A stretch of 64,000 bases of DNA from Bradysia coprophila (lineage: Eukaryota; Arthropoda; Insecta; Diptera; Sciaridae). The DNA is taken from the NCBI RefSeq assembly GCF_014529535.1, contig NW_023503827.1:1-64000 (forward strand), given 5' to 3'. The stretch's first letter is position 1; each line of letters opens with the position of its first letter. Position numbers and translations under genes: made by a program. The notes beneath the pieces are model-generated. The model saw nothing but the letters and a program-made list of their open reading frames with translations. It did no database searches and was not told the origin of the DNA. Positions 34,149 through 46,259 of this stretch are shown one piece after another.

Positions 34149-34269
34149 CTATTACATAACAGGGGATATTATCTGTTTCGTCTGTTACGCTATTTTTTAA
34201 CGATCCCAAAAGATGTAAGAAATCTAATCTAAAAAAAATCACAGTGGAAAATAATAATTTCCTTTTGTG

Positions 34270-34871
34270 TTACTGGATCGAGCATGAACTTTTATAACTT
34301 AAATGAATTAATGGATTGCTAACCAATACTTCATACACCGGTATGGCGTATTCTCTTCCATTGAAAGGCACATACAGACATCGGTTCAAACGACTTACTT
34401 TTCCAGGAGTTAAACTTCCCAGAAAGTGTGCTCTGCCAACAAGAAGGGTGTCACCAGACCTACAATATCCTGCTGGAATAGCTCCATGTGGAACTAAACC
34501 ATGGCTCGCTGAAATCCATCGTAGTCCATATCCACATAATATCTGAAGGAATGTTAAACAAAGATAACGGTTGACTTTATAAAAATCAATATTGCGCTAA
34601 CTTCAAAGTAATTTCCAACATAATGTTCTGTTCCGTTATAACTAATATAAGCCGCTGCCTTAGCAGGAATTATTTTACAAGGTATTTGGTCTCCTTGAAA
34701 GTAAGTGCGACCAACGAAAATTCTACTCCCGTCACTGTCATAGCCAGCAAGAACAGCATTTAATGGAATGGGTGCGTGGATAGTGGTAGGAACCCATGAA
34801 TAATCTGTTAGTCGTTGAATGTTATTAGTTAGTCTAACCTATTGATATTCACAAAGAAATCACTCACTCAT
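34270..34871 (-). CDS. DM9-domain protein
   Basis: Three exons on the minus strand: 34,871-34,868 (ATG plus one base), 34,804-34,602 and 34,542-34,270. The introns are 63 and 59 bp with GT-AG ends (donors GTGAGT and GTTAGC). Joining the four-base exon to the next gives M-N-Y-S-W-V-P, the usual opening of such proteins. The product is 159 residues with two DM9 repeats. Repeat 1 (about 4-70) has P-L-N-A-V-L-A-G-Y-D-S-D-G and F-V-G-R. Repeat 2 (about 75-150) has W-I-S-A-S-H-G, V-P-H-G-A-I-P-A-G-Y and L-V-G-R-A-H-F, ending Y-E-V-L-V. No signal peptide is seen. DM9 proteins include the mosquito salivary/midgut PRS1 and mollusc mannose-binding lectins, so a cytosolic or unconventionally secreted carbohydrate-binding or immune role is likely by family. 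The frame is intact and single-copy here. Confidence 0.9.
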
Positions 34872-34879
34872 TTGGAAAA

Positions 34880-37340
34880 TTAAAAACTTTTTTTCGAAGT
34901 AAGAAAAAAGAGCAACAACGAATTCTGTACACAACATGTAAATGACTAAGTTGTTGTGATCTGACTGGTATTTTTGTATAATGTTATCAGTTGTTGCTAT
35001 ACGTACGATAAGGTAAATCCATTTTCAGGCCCGTAGTTTTGCTTCAGCAACCAACGCGATAATTTATCATTCAAGTTTAGTTATTGCTTTTTGTTTTCGT
35101 ATCCGCAGATAGGCTTTTTTTGTTCTCTTTAACGGTGGGTGTAGGTGTCAATGTTCGATATTCCTTTTATCATTTATTTTATTCACACGAACAAATTTTT
35201 GCATTTTTCAATAAGTCATTGAGAGGTACGAAAGGACGGGTAAAAAAAGACGAAAATGCTAAATTACTATTTTGCATCATCGGCTGATCTTATTTTTTTA
35301 AAGTCTCGCTGTAAGCGTTATACTGGCGCCTATCGTGATAATATAGAATAGTGATAAGAGCGATCTTCATTGTAGCTGAAGACGTGGGCGACGTGTTAAG
35401 TCCATCGTTGTATAATTATTAGATCTACTTCTTCTACTGTTTATAATATCTTTAAATGTTTTTTTTTTTATTAAAAGAAACGAAGTAAAAGATTTTACCG
35501 GTTGTCGGTTTTATCTCAAAGCACCAGCATATAGATCTCTAGATTATATTGCGAAACACTTGCCTTTTGCGGAAGATTATAATGATTTTGTACCTAATCC
35601 AAACTGCTGTATACACAACACATTATATTCGCTTACACACCCATTCTTTTTGTGTCTAGGTCTAGGTATACGTACAAAACATACGAAGAAATTATGATCC
35701 CTGAGGGAATAATATAATACAAAACTTTAAGTAAACACTCTATTTTGAGCAAATTATGGCAATAAATACAATTTATTTTAACTATACTGAACTCTCACGA
35801 ATTTTCTTCTCTAAAGTACATTTTTATTAGATTTGAAAAATTAGTAAATTAATAACAATAAAGAATAAAGAATCAAATTAAAATTTATTGGAAAATGTTC
35901 CGAAACTTTTTCAATAACCCGACGAATTTCGGTCGGTATAATATTTCGAATGCAAATGAGAAAAACTCGTAAACCACAAATCACAAATAAACATGTAATT
36001 AATACAATATAATAGCCAAACTTTTTCTTGTACTTCAAAAATAATTATTCGAACTAATAGCCAAAGTTTTCTAAGACTTTTTAGAACATTACATTTCAAC
36101 TAATACACCACATGGGTATCTCACCTCTCTATCACAGTTCGTTTCTATCGCTCCTGTTTGGTATCCTCTATGAAAAAAAAAATTTACATCATTTCACATT
36201 CAAGTAATTCAAGAGAAAGTTAATTTCCGCTCGGTGAATATAAATGTCTTTTTATTTTATTTTCAGAGATTGAAAACGATAAAAGTCATTTAATTTATAT
36301 TCTTGCCGAATTCGAGAAATGACTCGCACATACTATAAAAGTTTTAAGCATGAAAATTGTTTGAAAATCAAATATATAAAATATTTAAATCTTTGCCGTG
36401 AAGAAGAGATTAATTTTCGTTGTGGTTGTTGTCGTTGAATTTATAAGATGAAAATAATGAATGAGAGTTTTAGCATTTTAGCATCAATTGCCCCCTAGAA
36501 TTATAATTCAATTGCGATAGAACATCACACATCACACACGATGATTATGTCGTTGCAAAATTTGTTGTAAAATTTTTTCCGCCTTGTGAATAGATTGAAT
36601 TTGGCACACATTGTCGTAATTTAATGTTGATAATTAAATAAAATTTGGCGTTAAAAGCTTTCCGTAACTGGATTATAAATTGGCATAAATTTGAAATTCA
36701 TAACAGGACTTTCAACAACTTTCTGTGGGTATTAGTAAACATCTATACGGTGTCGCTACAGCCACGATCGGTGTACCGTATTTTCAAAGATCTAATCGTA
36801 GAAACTAGAAATCTTTAGGGAGTGATGATAAAACGCGTAGAGACGCGCCGTGACACTTACCGTACTTACATTTAACATTTTACATTTACCGGACGTTGTG
36901 GGCTGAATTGGCGACTGAATAAGTTGAGACTTTCTGAAACTCCTGTAATCCTGCAAAGTAGAAGAAGAAACGGGCACACATTTAATATGTGAGACTATGA
37001 GATCGTTCCTTCAGAAATTGCTGACGTTCTAGGCAGGTTCATAGGGGCAGCATGAAGGCTAGCGTGATTTACATGATGACCGGGAATGGAACAAAGGATC
37101 AACAGATCTGTGTTTGTGTTTGTTGACCTTTATTGATCGTCCTAAGGTGATAAATATTTACATATAAAATTGAAGAAAACCATATTCGTCTTCGCCAAAT
37201 TATACTAATTCTATAGAACAGAAATATTCGAAATATTCTAATATTCGAGTAGGTACCACTTTGTTTCAGTCCGAAAAATTCCAAAGAATAAATTTACTCT
37301 TTCTGTCTTGCATCCATATGTTGACTCATTTGTTTTTCGA
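34880..37340. other. Non-coding, no gene seen
   Basis: AT-rich upstream side of the DM9 gene. A minus-strand tract at 36,893-36,953 is bracketed by AG and GT and open, but is too short to support as an exon. Confidence 0.4.
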
Positions 37341-37351
37341 ATATGCTATTA

Positions 37352-37611
37352 GCACCGGGTGCCAATAGTCTCTTTATAATACTGTGGCTAATGGCACCGG
37401 GTGCCAATAGTCTCTTTATAATACTGTGGCTAATGGCACCGGGTGCCAATAGTCTCTTTATTATACTGTGGCTAATGGCACTAGGTGACAATAGTCTCTT
37501 TATTATACTAATGCTAATCGCACCCGGTGCCATTAGCCACAGTATTATAAAGAGACTATTGGCACCGGGTGCCATTAGCCACAGTATAATAAAGAGACTA
37601 TTGGCACCCGG
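37352..37611. repeat. 42-bp tandem repeats in opposed orientations
   Basis: Forward units start at 37,352, 37,394, 37,436 and 37,478 (GCACCGGGTGCCAATAGTCT, each 42 bp). From about 37,520 about two units run in reverse (CCATTAGCCACAGTAT...). Each unit contains the palindrome GCACCGGGTGC. Because 42 is a multiple of three, long open frames exist on both strands, but these are not genes. Confidence 0.9.
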
Positions 37612-37636
37612 AAAAATTAAAATTTGAATGAAAGAT

Positions 37637-38388
37637 CCGGATATTTTGAAAATAAAACTTATTTTGTACACAATACTAGGGAATCCATCTTTTTACGAAA
37701 TGTAACGTAAAGGTTCGATCTTAGGGAATTCGTCCTTTTACGAATTTTAACGTAAAGACGGATTGTTCGATTCTAAGGATTTCATCCTTTTACGAAATGT
37801 AACGTAAAGGTAGTTTGCTCGACCTTAGGGAATTCGACCTTTTACAAAATTTAACGTAAAGGCGGATTGTTCGATCCTAGAGAAATAATCCTTTAATGTA
37901 ACGTAAAGGTAGTTTATTTGATCTTAGGGAATTCGTCCTTTTACGAAATATAACGTAAAGACGGGTTGTTCGATACTAGTGAATTATTCCTTTTACGAAA
38001 TAGAATACTAGGGAATTCATCTTCCTACGAAATTTAACTTTAAGGCGGATTGTTCGATCCTAGAGAATTAATCCATTTACGAAATGTAACGTTAAGGTAG
38101 TTTGTTCGATCTTAGGGAATTCATCCTATCGAGAAAGGCGGATTGTTCGATACCTTTATGTTACATTTCTTAAAAGGACGAATTCCCTATTATCTAACAA
38201 AACGGCTTAACGTTTCATTTTGTAGAAGGATGAATTCCCTAGTAATCTACAAAACACATTCACGTTATATTTCGTAAAAGGACGAATTCCCTACGATCGA
38301 ACAAACTACTTTTACGTTACATTTCGTAAAACGATGAATTTCTCAGGATCGAACAAACCGCCATTACGGTACATTTCAAAATATCCGG
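37637..38388. mobile_element. Foldback element with internal tandem repeats
   Basis: The ends are perfect 15-bp inverted repeats, CCGGATATTTTGAAA and its complement. Between them, roughly 60-bp units carrying TAGGGAATTC.TCCTTTTACG and TAACGTAAAGG.GG.TTGTTCGAT run forward to about 38,150 and in reverse from there to 38,370. The element has no coding capacity. Target duplication is not evident. Confidence 0.8.
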
Positions 38389-39484
38389 ATTCTGTTTTTA
38401 CAATTACTAAAAGTTTCCTATCTGCAGTACACCAGCTAAATATCGCCAGCTGGTGTACAAACGAAAACACTTTCTATTGTAAACAATTCAAAGACAACTT
38501 ACACACAGTGCATTTCTACGTTAACGTTCACAGTAGACATGCAAAACATGAATCTTTTACTTCTTTTGATCTAAGTATTTTCCACATATTGGTCACAATC
38601 TTTTACGTCATTAGTTTTAACATAGATTATTCCATATACAGCCACTGTAGCCAGAGCCCATCGCTTGTTTTCTCGTCATTTTCGATAACAGATGACACAG
38701 CAGTAAAATCCAAGTTAACTGTTTGCGAAACAGGAAATATTTTTTACCATGTTTCTTTCCATTTGTACCAGACAACAATATTGCAATGACTAAGTAGAGA
38801 TAATGATGGCGGTGAGGGTGTAGTTGTACTTTGAAATATTTTCGTTACTGAAAAGAAAATTCTTTTCTCCATTTCTTTAATTATCTATGCAGAAAACTTT
38901 AAAACTTTTGACTGTATTTATTTTGCCCTTTATATGTTCGCTCTTTTTGCTTTCGTTTTCAACGTGAATGAATCGGTGAAGTGTTAGAGGTTGAATGCGA
39001 GGTTGCAGGCATGTGAACAAGGTCACTTAACTTTCTCTCCGAGGTGAAGTGTGAATGGGGGGATGGAAAATGTTTTTTTTTAAACAACACGCTCGTTTAC
39101 TATTCATTAAACAATTTATTATTATCCATAATATGTCTAGTTAGTGTGTAGTTAATGATAAGTATTTTCTTTATAATAATCTAAGCAATTATATATTTAC
39201 ATCAGTTCAAAATATCACAGAAAGTATCAAAAAAACAGGTTCATTACTACCAAATTAGTATTTTCTTTTAGTACTATTTCCCATTGAGTCCGATGGAATG
39301 ATTGCACGTTGCATAATCTTTTAATGTTTCATAATTATCAATAATTATATGTCATTTTAAGTTGCTATTTATTTATATAATATAATCAAAGTGGAGATTT
39401 TACATTGAATAAATTAATATACAATTCCTATCGCTAAAGAGTCAAATCACTCAATCGTTTATCCGAAATCATTTTAATTCTAAA
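38389..39484. other. Non-coding, no supported gene
   Basis: A plus-strand frame (38,334-38,789, 151 codons) begins inside the foldback element and has no motif, signal peptide or splice partner, so I do not call it. AATAAA on the minus strand at about 39,369-39,374 would serve the membrane-protein gene ending at 39,485. Confidence 0.4.
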
Positions 39485-41870
39485 TCAACCGATTCCGGAA
39501 ATTTCTTCATATAAAACTTCGCTCACTTTCGACGGGCTGCTAATGTTATCATCGGTGTTGGTGTAGTAATTTTCTATCGATACGGATGGAGGAAATGGTA
39601 TTGGTTCTGTCGATGCTGGTGTATTCACATTTTTCAACCAGATCCACACTTGCGGATTTGCGTGGGCAGTAACTGGTAACTCTTCAGCTGGCCTCTGTTT
39701 CGGTTCTTGATTCTGTGTATCCGGTGAAGTGTTTAAATCCGTTCGACGACACCACCAGGGTATTAGTGGGGCTCCGGTCGAGGCTTTCAACCTGGAAAAA
39801 TACAAAGAAAATGAAACATATGTAAGCGTCAGGTGGACTTATGAGTGACAGATTTTATAGGAGAAACACCGAAGAGATCAGACAAAAGTAACTAAAAGGT
39901 TAGCAATCTTCTCATCGCAACAGTTATACAGCACCCCTTTTCGGTAACAAATTACTCTTGAGTCGAAATTGAAACAAGGCGATGAAAGCTAGAGTAAAAT
40001 TTCTTGCCTTTATCGCAGTATCATAAAAAAATTAACCTAATCAAAGGGTTGATTGGATTCTTTTTCTTTTAAATCTCAAATGAGACCGAGTATCACTCCT
40101 TATAAGGCCACACACAGTTTGAATCCGAAGCATTATTCGCACACCAGGTTCCGTATTCCTGTTTCTATTACTGCAAAAATTGAGCTACCAATAAATGACA
40201 ATATAAAATATAACGCCAGAGGTGTTTGTAAAATTAATATTGTCTTTCAAACATGAATCCTTTCCGCATGTATATACAGAGAATTGATTTTAAACTCAAT
40301 TTGAATTCGAGCATACGAAAATAAAAGGGGAGAATTGTTATTCCAGCTAAGCAAAAAAAAAAAGAAGAAGAGTGTAGGTAGGTACCTAATATAAAAATAG
40401 AAAAAAAAATATTTTTTTTATTCTTTACCGTCGTATCAACTGAGATCTTTTTTCTTAAGATGAAATATCAGCTTTGCACATAATCTAATTTCATCCTTTT
40501 TTTACCTTCTTTCATATGAAAATTCTTTTCACAAATCCGATACTGAAGGATAAATAACTCTGCCATGCGATGTTCAAAGTTCTTTCGTTGTTATTTACTT
40601 TTGTTATAATACAACATTTTCTAATATTTACTCGAATATTTCTAACGTAAATAATTCAATATTTTGTCGCTAAAGAAGAAAAAAATCGCACGAAAAATTT
40701 GATTAAATAAATAAAACTTGAGAAAAATTGAATTTCTTGTGTACCGGTTTATATGCACTGTACACAAAATACAAGAAAAAAATAAAATAAACCTTTTGCT
40801 CATCACGGTTCTAATCTGTGGAAAATAGTTTGGATTCTCATAGAAAAGAGGATTTTACTGTTGACGGAGCTTTTAATGAAATTGAAAATTTAATTTAAGA
40901 AAAATCGTCGCAAAAATGTTTTCTTATATTCAAAAGCAGCGGTTCTAAACTCAAGGGGATGGATGATTAAATTTTTTTTCCCACTCAGAAATTCGATTAA
41001 GCAGTAGCAGCAAAAGTGTTAAGAGCCACAAAAGAAATCAAATGAAAATACCTTTATACTGCATTCAGGAGATTTTAACACTTGAAGTTTGTATTACGGT
41101 TTTAAAACATTTTCATTCAAATGAAATCTCAACGACAAAATTAAATTAAATTAAATGGAAGTGCAGTGTAAGTCTTAATTTCTGTTAAATAGCATTTGAT
41201 ATCGTGTGTGCACGATTCTCATTAATTAAAATAATTCCAAAAGATTGACAAGGGAAACTAGACTCTACGCGCAAATGTGTTTAACAATTTTAGTCGACCC
41301 GAAAGCTTTCCTATATACCAGCATAATAATCAAACAAAAGTAATATTTACCTCTTGCACCGCACCAAAGTTATCATTATTATTGCTCCGAGCAAAGCCGA
41401 TATTACAGCAACAATAGCAATTGTGAACGCCCATCCCAGTTCACTTGCAGCTTCTGAAACACAAAATAATATCCCATTGTATTGTCGGCAAAATTCTTTC
41501 TTTTCTTTTTTGAAACATTAGCTATTGTTTCATTACAATCGTTAGATTGTTTTAAATGTAAATGAATTCATTCTTACCAATCGATCCATCCAATAGGAAT
41601 GCATTTTTGTCCGGCACAGCCCATGAACAAAGGTCACATGTTGTTAGACCGTCGGACACAACGGTGTCTTCCAAAAAATCCGGTCGCGGAGGTGGTGGTA
41701 CAAATTTGCCATTCCACAGACCCGTTTCACTGGCATCAAATGCGAGAGGCGATCCAAATAACTCGTCTTCAAAATTCATCCAAAAGAATTCTGAATTCGT
41801 ATCAACTGATTCGAGATCGTTGTTGGCCACCAAATTTGAAACATCTGAAAACATCGTCCTTACGATAAAT
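39485..41870 (-). CDS. Single-pass membrane protein, 3' exons only
   Basis: Three phase-compatible minus-strand exons: 41,870-41,578, 41,453-41,351 and 39,791-39,485 (stop TGA). The introns are 124 and 1,559 bp with clear GT-AG ends (donors GTAAGA and GTAAAT, acceptors TTTCAG and TTCCAG). The first exon starts after an AATTTCAG acceptor in mid-codon, so earlier exons exist but I cannot find them. The predicted extracellular part (about 97 residues) is acidic and has P-P-P-P-R-P and C-D-L-C-S-W. One membrane span follows (W-A-F-T-I-A-I-V-A-V-I-S-A-L-L-G), then a basic stop-transfer R-C-K-R. The cytoplasmic tail of about 105 residues has W-W-C-R-R, N-Y-Y-T-N and ends L-Y-E-E-I-S-G-I-G. Y-E-E-I matches the known Src-family SH2 ligand motif. 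I do not recognise the family. It looks like a receptor or adhesion protein. Confidence 0.75.
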
Positions 41871-42199
41871 CTGAAATTGGAAATGGAAATTGTTTGTTAG
41901 AAAATGATATCGAGAAAGTTTCGCATATATACGTAAGTATAGATCGCATAAAAGATCATCGAGACGATTGCGGTGTTCAGGTGAAAGTGAAAAATCTGAT
42001 TGAGATTTTGCTACGCAGTTTTCTTGTCTACTACCAACAGTGTAATTTGAAAAAATAAACAAAATTTATGAGGTCCAAACTCGTCGATAAGATCACAATT
42101 TCTAACAGTCTAACACTCAACTTATGAACATTATCCATGTCTTTTCCTGCATTGTTCAGGCCAATAAATAAGTAAGTTTGCATATTTCACAGAAATATT
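41871..42199. other. Intron of the membrane-protein gene, or upstream DNA
   Basis: Directly upstream of the first visible exon. No further exon was identified; short minus-strand frames have no splice-compatible match. Confidence 0.35.
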
Positions 42200-42613
42200 T
42201 CATGCAAAAAAAGTTGTTTCTCTAACTTCTTCATGGCATTCATACAGAATTATTATAAAAATAGAATGTAAGAAGATAACAGCGATGGAATGCTTAGCGG
42301 TAAATTTGAACATATGACCTTCCACAAGTAACACACAATTTGAAATAGTATTTTTCTTGTCTGGCATACCGCTTTTAACCTTAATGGCTAAGACCGTACA
42401 GGAAAAAAGAACATAAATGGCAACAAAAAATCCATTTTTGCTCGCAATATCAATTTGTGATAAAACAATTCCAACTACACTCAATATCATCGAACACAGC
42501 CAAGAGTTGGCTGATCTGATTTTCCTAGTATAATTCAAAAGAAAGAAAAAAAAAAGTTGAACGAAAAGGCATGAATAGACTTCACTGTAATGGACCTCCG
42601 GTATTTTTAGCAC
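42200..42613 (-). CDS. Hypothetical hydrophobic open frame
   Basis: An uninterrupted 137-codon frame with three or four hydrophobic segments (for example S-M-I-L-S-V-V-G-I-V-L and F-F-V-A-I-Y-V-L-F-S). It could be an exon of a multi-pass membrane protein. Against this, a poly-A run codes the F-F-F-F stretch, no conserved motif is visible, and T-rich DNA readily gives hydrophobic frames. I keep it only as a candidate. Confidence 0.2.
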   Translation of the reverse strand: MLKIPEVHYSEVYSCLFVQLFFFFLLNYTRKIRSANSWLCSMILSVVGIVLSQIDIASKNGFFVAIYVLFSCTVLAIKVKSGMPDKKNTISNCVLLVEGHMFKFTAKHSIAVIFLHSIFIIILYECHEEVRETTFFA

Positions 42614-42619
42614 GACAAT

Positions 42620-45600
42620 ATTTATTATTTATTTATTTGCCGTTTCCGTTTTTATCGATTGATCTTTTCGACATTGGAAAGAGTATATAATCTTCGCGGG
42701 TCATTTTTTGCAGAATTATTGTTTACCGGTGAGTATAAAATAAAAATTACAAACATTTTTATATTCATTCCACTTCTGGTTATACCGATTACATCTACAT
42801 GAATTCAACATGCTCATAATTTGAATAATTTCTATGAAAGATTGGGTGCTCACGTGTTATATTACTTATGTCGGGGTACCTATTACACGTATTAATAAAG
42901 TGAATTCCGAGATATGTAAGACTTAAATCACTGTAAAGTACCTACACGAACGAAAAGTCAATTATTTATACAAAATTCTATGCAATAAAAAAGTGAAATT
43001 TCCTCCTGATCTAACTAGTCTATCGGCACTTCCCACATGGTAAATCACAAACCAAACGATTCGCAGTACGAAATGTGTAGTCTAATCCTTTTAATCCATT
43101 TTCTAGTAAATGTTGGCTACACCCATTTCTAACCTTTCGTTGGGTATATGTGCGTGCGTACAATTAATATGTTTTCATGCTGCTGAACTACAGAATCGTA
43201 ACTAAAAATATATTCTTGGTGCAACTCATTCACAATTTCTCATTTCCTCAGCTCGAATGTACACCCGTAGAGTATTGACCTAGTAGTTAACACTCAGGGT
43301 AACTGATAGCCTGACTACCAAATCAAAATTTGTAAAGTTCTTTCCTGTCGTTTTGACTGACTTACACATTAACAATGTTGTAGCCAAGTGAGCAAACAAG
43401 GACGCTGATTATACTTAATTATGAATTACGGTTTGCTGCCTCAACATTGTGGATCGGATAATTTTCGTATAAATGTGATACACGCATACACATTGCTGAA
43501 TACACATGCGAAATTAAGGGAAACGAAAGTGAGTGGTGGTGCTTAGAATAATTTTCTTTATAGAAATGTCGATAAATCGACACAACCAGATGCACGAAGT
43601 TCAATGATTTGGTTGTGATTGTGAAGTATTCGTTCTGGAATGGATTGTATTATATACGTTAGTTTGACATTTTCTTCAAACGAAGTGTGACAATTTAGGT
43701 CGGCAGATGGCAATTTTGCTATTGTGTGGATACGTAAAGCGATGTACGGAGAACTATTTTCTGAGAGATGTTTTACACCTTTTTTGGCACCATTGCCTTC
43801 ATACATTTTAGCTTTTTTTTATTACTTTCTTCGTCTTAATTGGACTCTATAAATGTGAATGACTTACTATAAATCACTCTGGAGTTGGTACTCATCATCA
43901 TCATCATGCATTCTTTGCTGTTTGTTTTCCCACAACATTAATTATGACCATTGGAGATGGCAAGCGCCAATCAAAACTACTCTCCACGCAATAAAGTAAT
44001 TAACAATAATTTCACAAAACATAAAGTCTTAATTATTTTCTCGGATGAAATCGCACTTTTCGACCTGCAGCTAGTTCTTTTTTTCTGTCTTCTTCTTCTT
44101 CTCTGCAGCATCAATAAAATGCAAGTATAATAAGCTTACGCTTGCATAATGTAAAAAGAGGCATTTTATAAATTCATACCACTAACTTCGTACAATTTAC
44201 AATGTTCATATTTCCAGCGAGTGCATGTTTAGATGTTATTCTTCGGACAATTATTTTAAATGGGTGCTTCATGCAAACAGACGCACATTTTCAATAAATA
44301 TAACGTTATTCACCATTTTCGCTAAATTTATGTTTATTATTTTAATAAAATATTGGCAACGGTGCATTTTACAATTTTCCGCATACAAAATCAAAAATGG
44401 CATTTTGTATATTAACGATTTTGCTACACGTTGGATAACTATACCTTCAACGAAAACAAAATCAATATTCTGTGTTCCATAGTAATCAGACAAAATATAA
44501 TTCTTATAAAAGGTAAAGTAAGTCTCTCTTTTTCAAATATGTTCGCATATAATCAGTAAAACCGAAGATTCCACACACCATTCTCTATCTAGTATTCTAC
44601 ATAAAAATAATATTGCATTCTTTGTGGGTAACATCTAGGCTCTTTTAATTGGATGTATCAGCTAATGCGTTTGACCATTATAATTGTACGAGCTATTGTG
44701 TGTTTTTGTATAATATTACAATGCATTTTGCTGCATCGGTTGCATTGTTAAAAGGCAAGAAAATCATTTTTTTTTCTCTCTTTTTCGTTGTTTTATCGTA
44801 GTTCATATGGGATAAGATGATGATAATGTAAGAAAGGAAAGTCAAGAAAAAAAAATCATTTTATTGATATATGCGTGGTGGAAGAAAAATGTTCCTTTAT
44901 GTTCAATGTATAATAACATATGAAATGAATAGAACATAAATGTGTACAGGCGTTAAAAATTCTTTTAACAGCCATCGTTTCTTTAAAGTTTAGAAAATGG
45001 TTCATATAAAAAAGGTAAATGTACTCATTGTGCCGACCGATGACAATACGTTACTTGGGTGCACCGTATACACATAATAATATACACGTATATATACGTA
45101 TGATATTGACTTTACCATCGATACCATAAAAGTGTAACCAATGCAATTATATCTTTTTGTTTGCGTAGTTTGCAATACTTTTGTTGAATGCGCTTAGTGA
45201 GTTTTGTATTTAAACGTTGTACAGGATAATCCGCAAAATAACTTAAGGACAATCGGAGAATTTCTGGCAGAACATTATATATACGCACAACAATGCACCG
45301 AAACGAATAGCATACGTTTGTCGACTTTTCTGTTAAACATTTGCTTGATTTCTATTCTAGGAAGGTAGCAAAAATGTATAAATTACAATAAAAGTCGTCA
45401 GGCAATCTATTATACACGTCAGAGTAACGAAAGTCGGTAGACATTTATCTGTCTGTGGTAATCATAAGAAGACAGTTATGATGAAAAAGGCACAGTCGTT
45501 GTTAAGTCCATGAAAGATGATCAAAAATTTATGCAAAAGATAAAACAAATTATGTGCATAGCGGAAAAAATAAACTTTCGTGCTAGCCAGCGTGTTACTT

Positions 45601-45950
45601 TATTATATCCTTTATAACACTTTAAGAAATTGACGAACAAAGAATAAGAAAGACATGATGGATATATTCTCGGTGGTATGCAACTATGAAATGAGTGAAT
45701 GAGCAAAATTCCCAGTTCAGGGATTTGTCTTTATTCGAAATGAAAAATTTACCATCATTCCAACCAGACAAATTAACAAAACGAATTCTTGAAAAATAAT
45801 GAGTCAGTAGAAATCTAATAATTCCAAGTATACTAATTACTTAACTTCTTCATGTTGCATCTTTTGCTTATAGCGATCGAGTTATTTTATGTTCGTCGTT
45901 TTACTATAATTTGTTTCACCGTTAATCATTTGAACCAGTTTTACCACACA
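42620..45950. other. Non-coding, one weak open frame
   Basis: AT-rich DNA with (CAT)n at about 43,896-43,910 and (CTT)n at about 44,085-44,103. The minus frame 43,558-43,806 (82 codons) has an AAAATG start context and varied composition, but no motif or neighbour supports it. Confidence 0.35.
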
Positions 45951-45959
45951 ATTGGAAAA

Positions 45960-46258
45960 CTAACTGATAAAGTGATTTATGATTACGATGTAATTATGCC
46001 ATTCGAAGTTAATAATTTTTTCTAAATTACTTAATTCCGTCAGAATGCATTCATTTATAAGACTCGTAAAATCTTCGCTGATTAATTTCATTTCTACAAC
46101 ATTTTCTTCATATTTCTTTAATAATTTGACGTTATTACCAACATTAACAAATTCCTCAAGATAAACGTCTTGAAATGCCAAAGAAAACGCAATAGCTAGA
46201 AGATCTCCGTCTTCTCTGTGGCTTATCTTAGTAGTTACTTGTATTGAGATGAACGTTT
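45960..46258 (-). CDS. Possible orphan terminal exon
   Basis: A minus-strand acceptor (pyrimidine-rich, ending ACTTGCAG) is followed by 98 uninterrupted codons and a stop. The sequence is varied and not low-complexity: it includes K-I-S-H-R-E-D-G-D-L-L-A-I-A-F-S-L-A-F-Q and L-I-N-E-C-I-L-T-E-L. No upstream exon was found and I do not recognise the family. It may be the last exon of a gene extending to the right, a gene fragment, or chance. Confidence 0.3.
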
Positions 46259-46259
46259 C

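Noticed and set aside
36893..36953. Possible 61-bp minus-strand exon between AG and GT
   Set aside because: Open in all three frames but too short, with no partner exon or motif; chance is likely.
37294..37671. Hydrophobic repeat proteins on both strands (A-P-G-A-N-S-L-F-I-I-L-W)
   Set aside because: The 42-bp repeat is a multiple of three, so every unit is open in several frames. No gene signals.
38334..38789. 151-codon plus-strand frame
   Set aside because: Begins inside the foldback element and has no recognisable motif, signal peptide or splice partner.
41562..41900. Plus-strand frames of 112 and 89 codons
   Set aside because: Antisense to the extracellular exon of the membrane-protein gene, whose splice phases fit on the minus strand.
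42684..42710. TATATAA followed by GGTCATTT as a promoter
   Set aside because: The spacing to the initiator-like word is about 19 bp, too short, and no gene follows on that strand.
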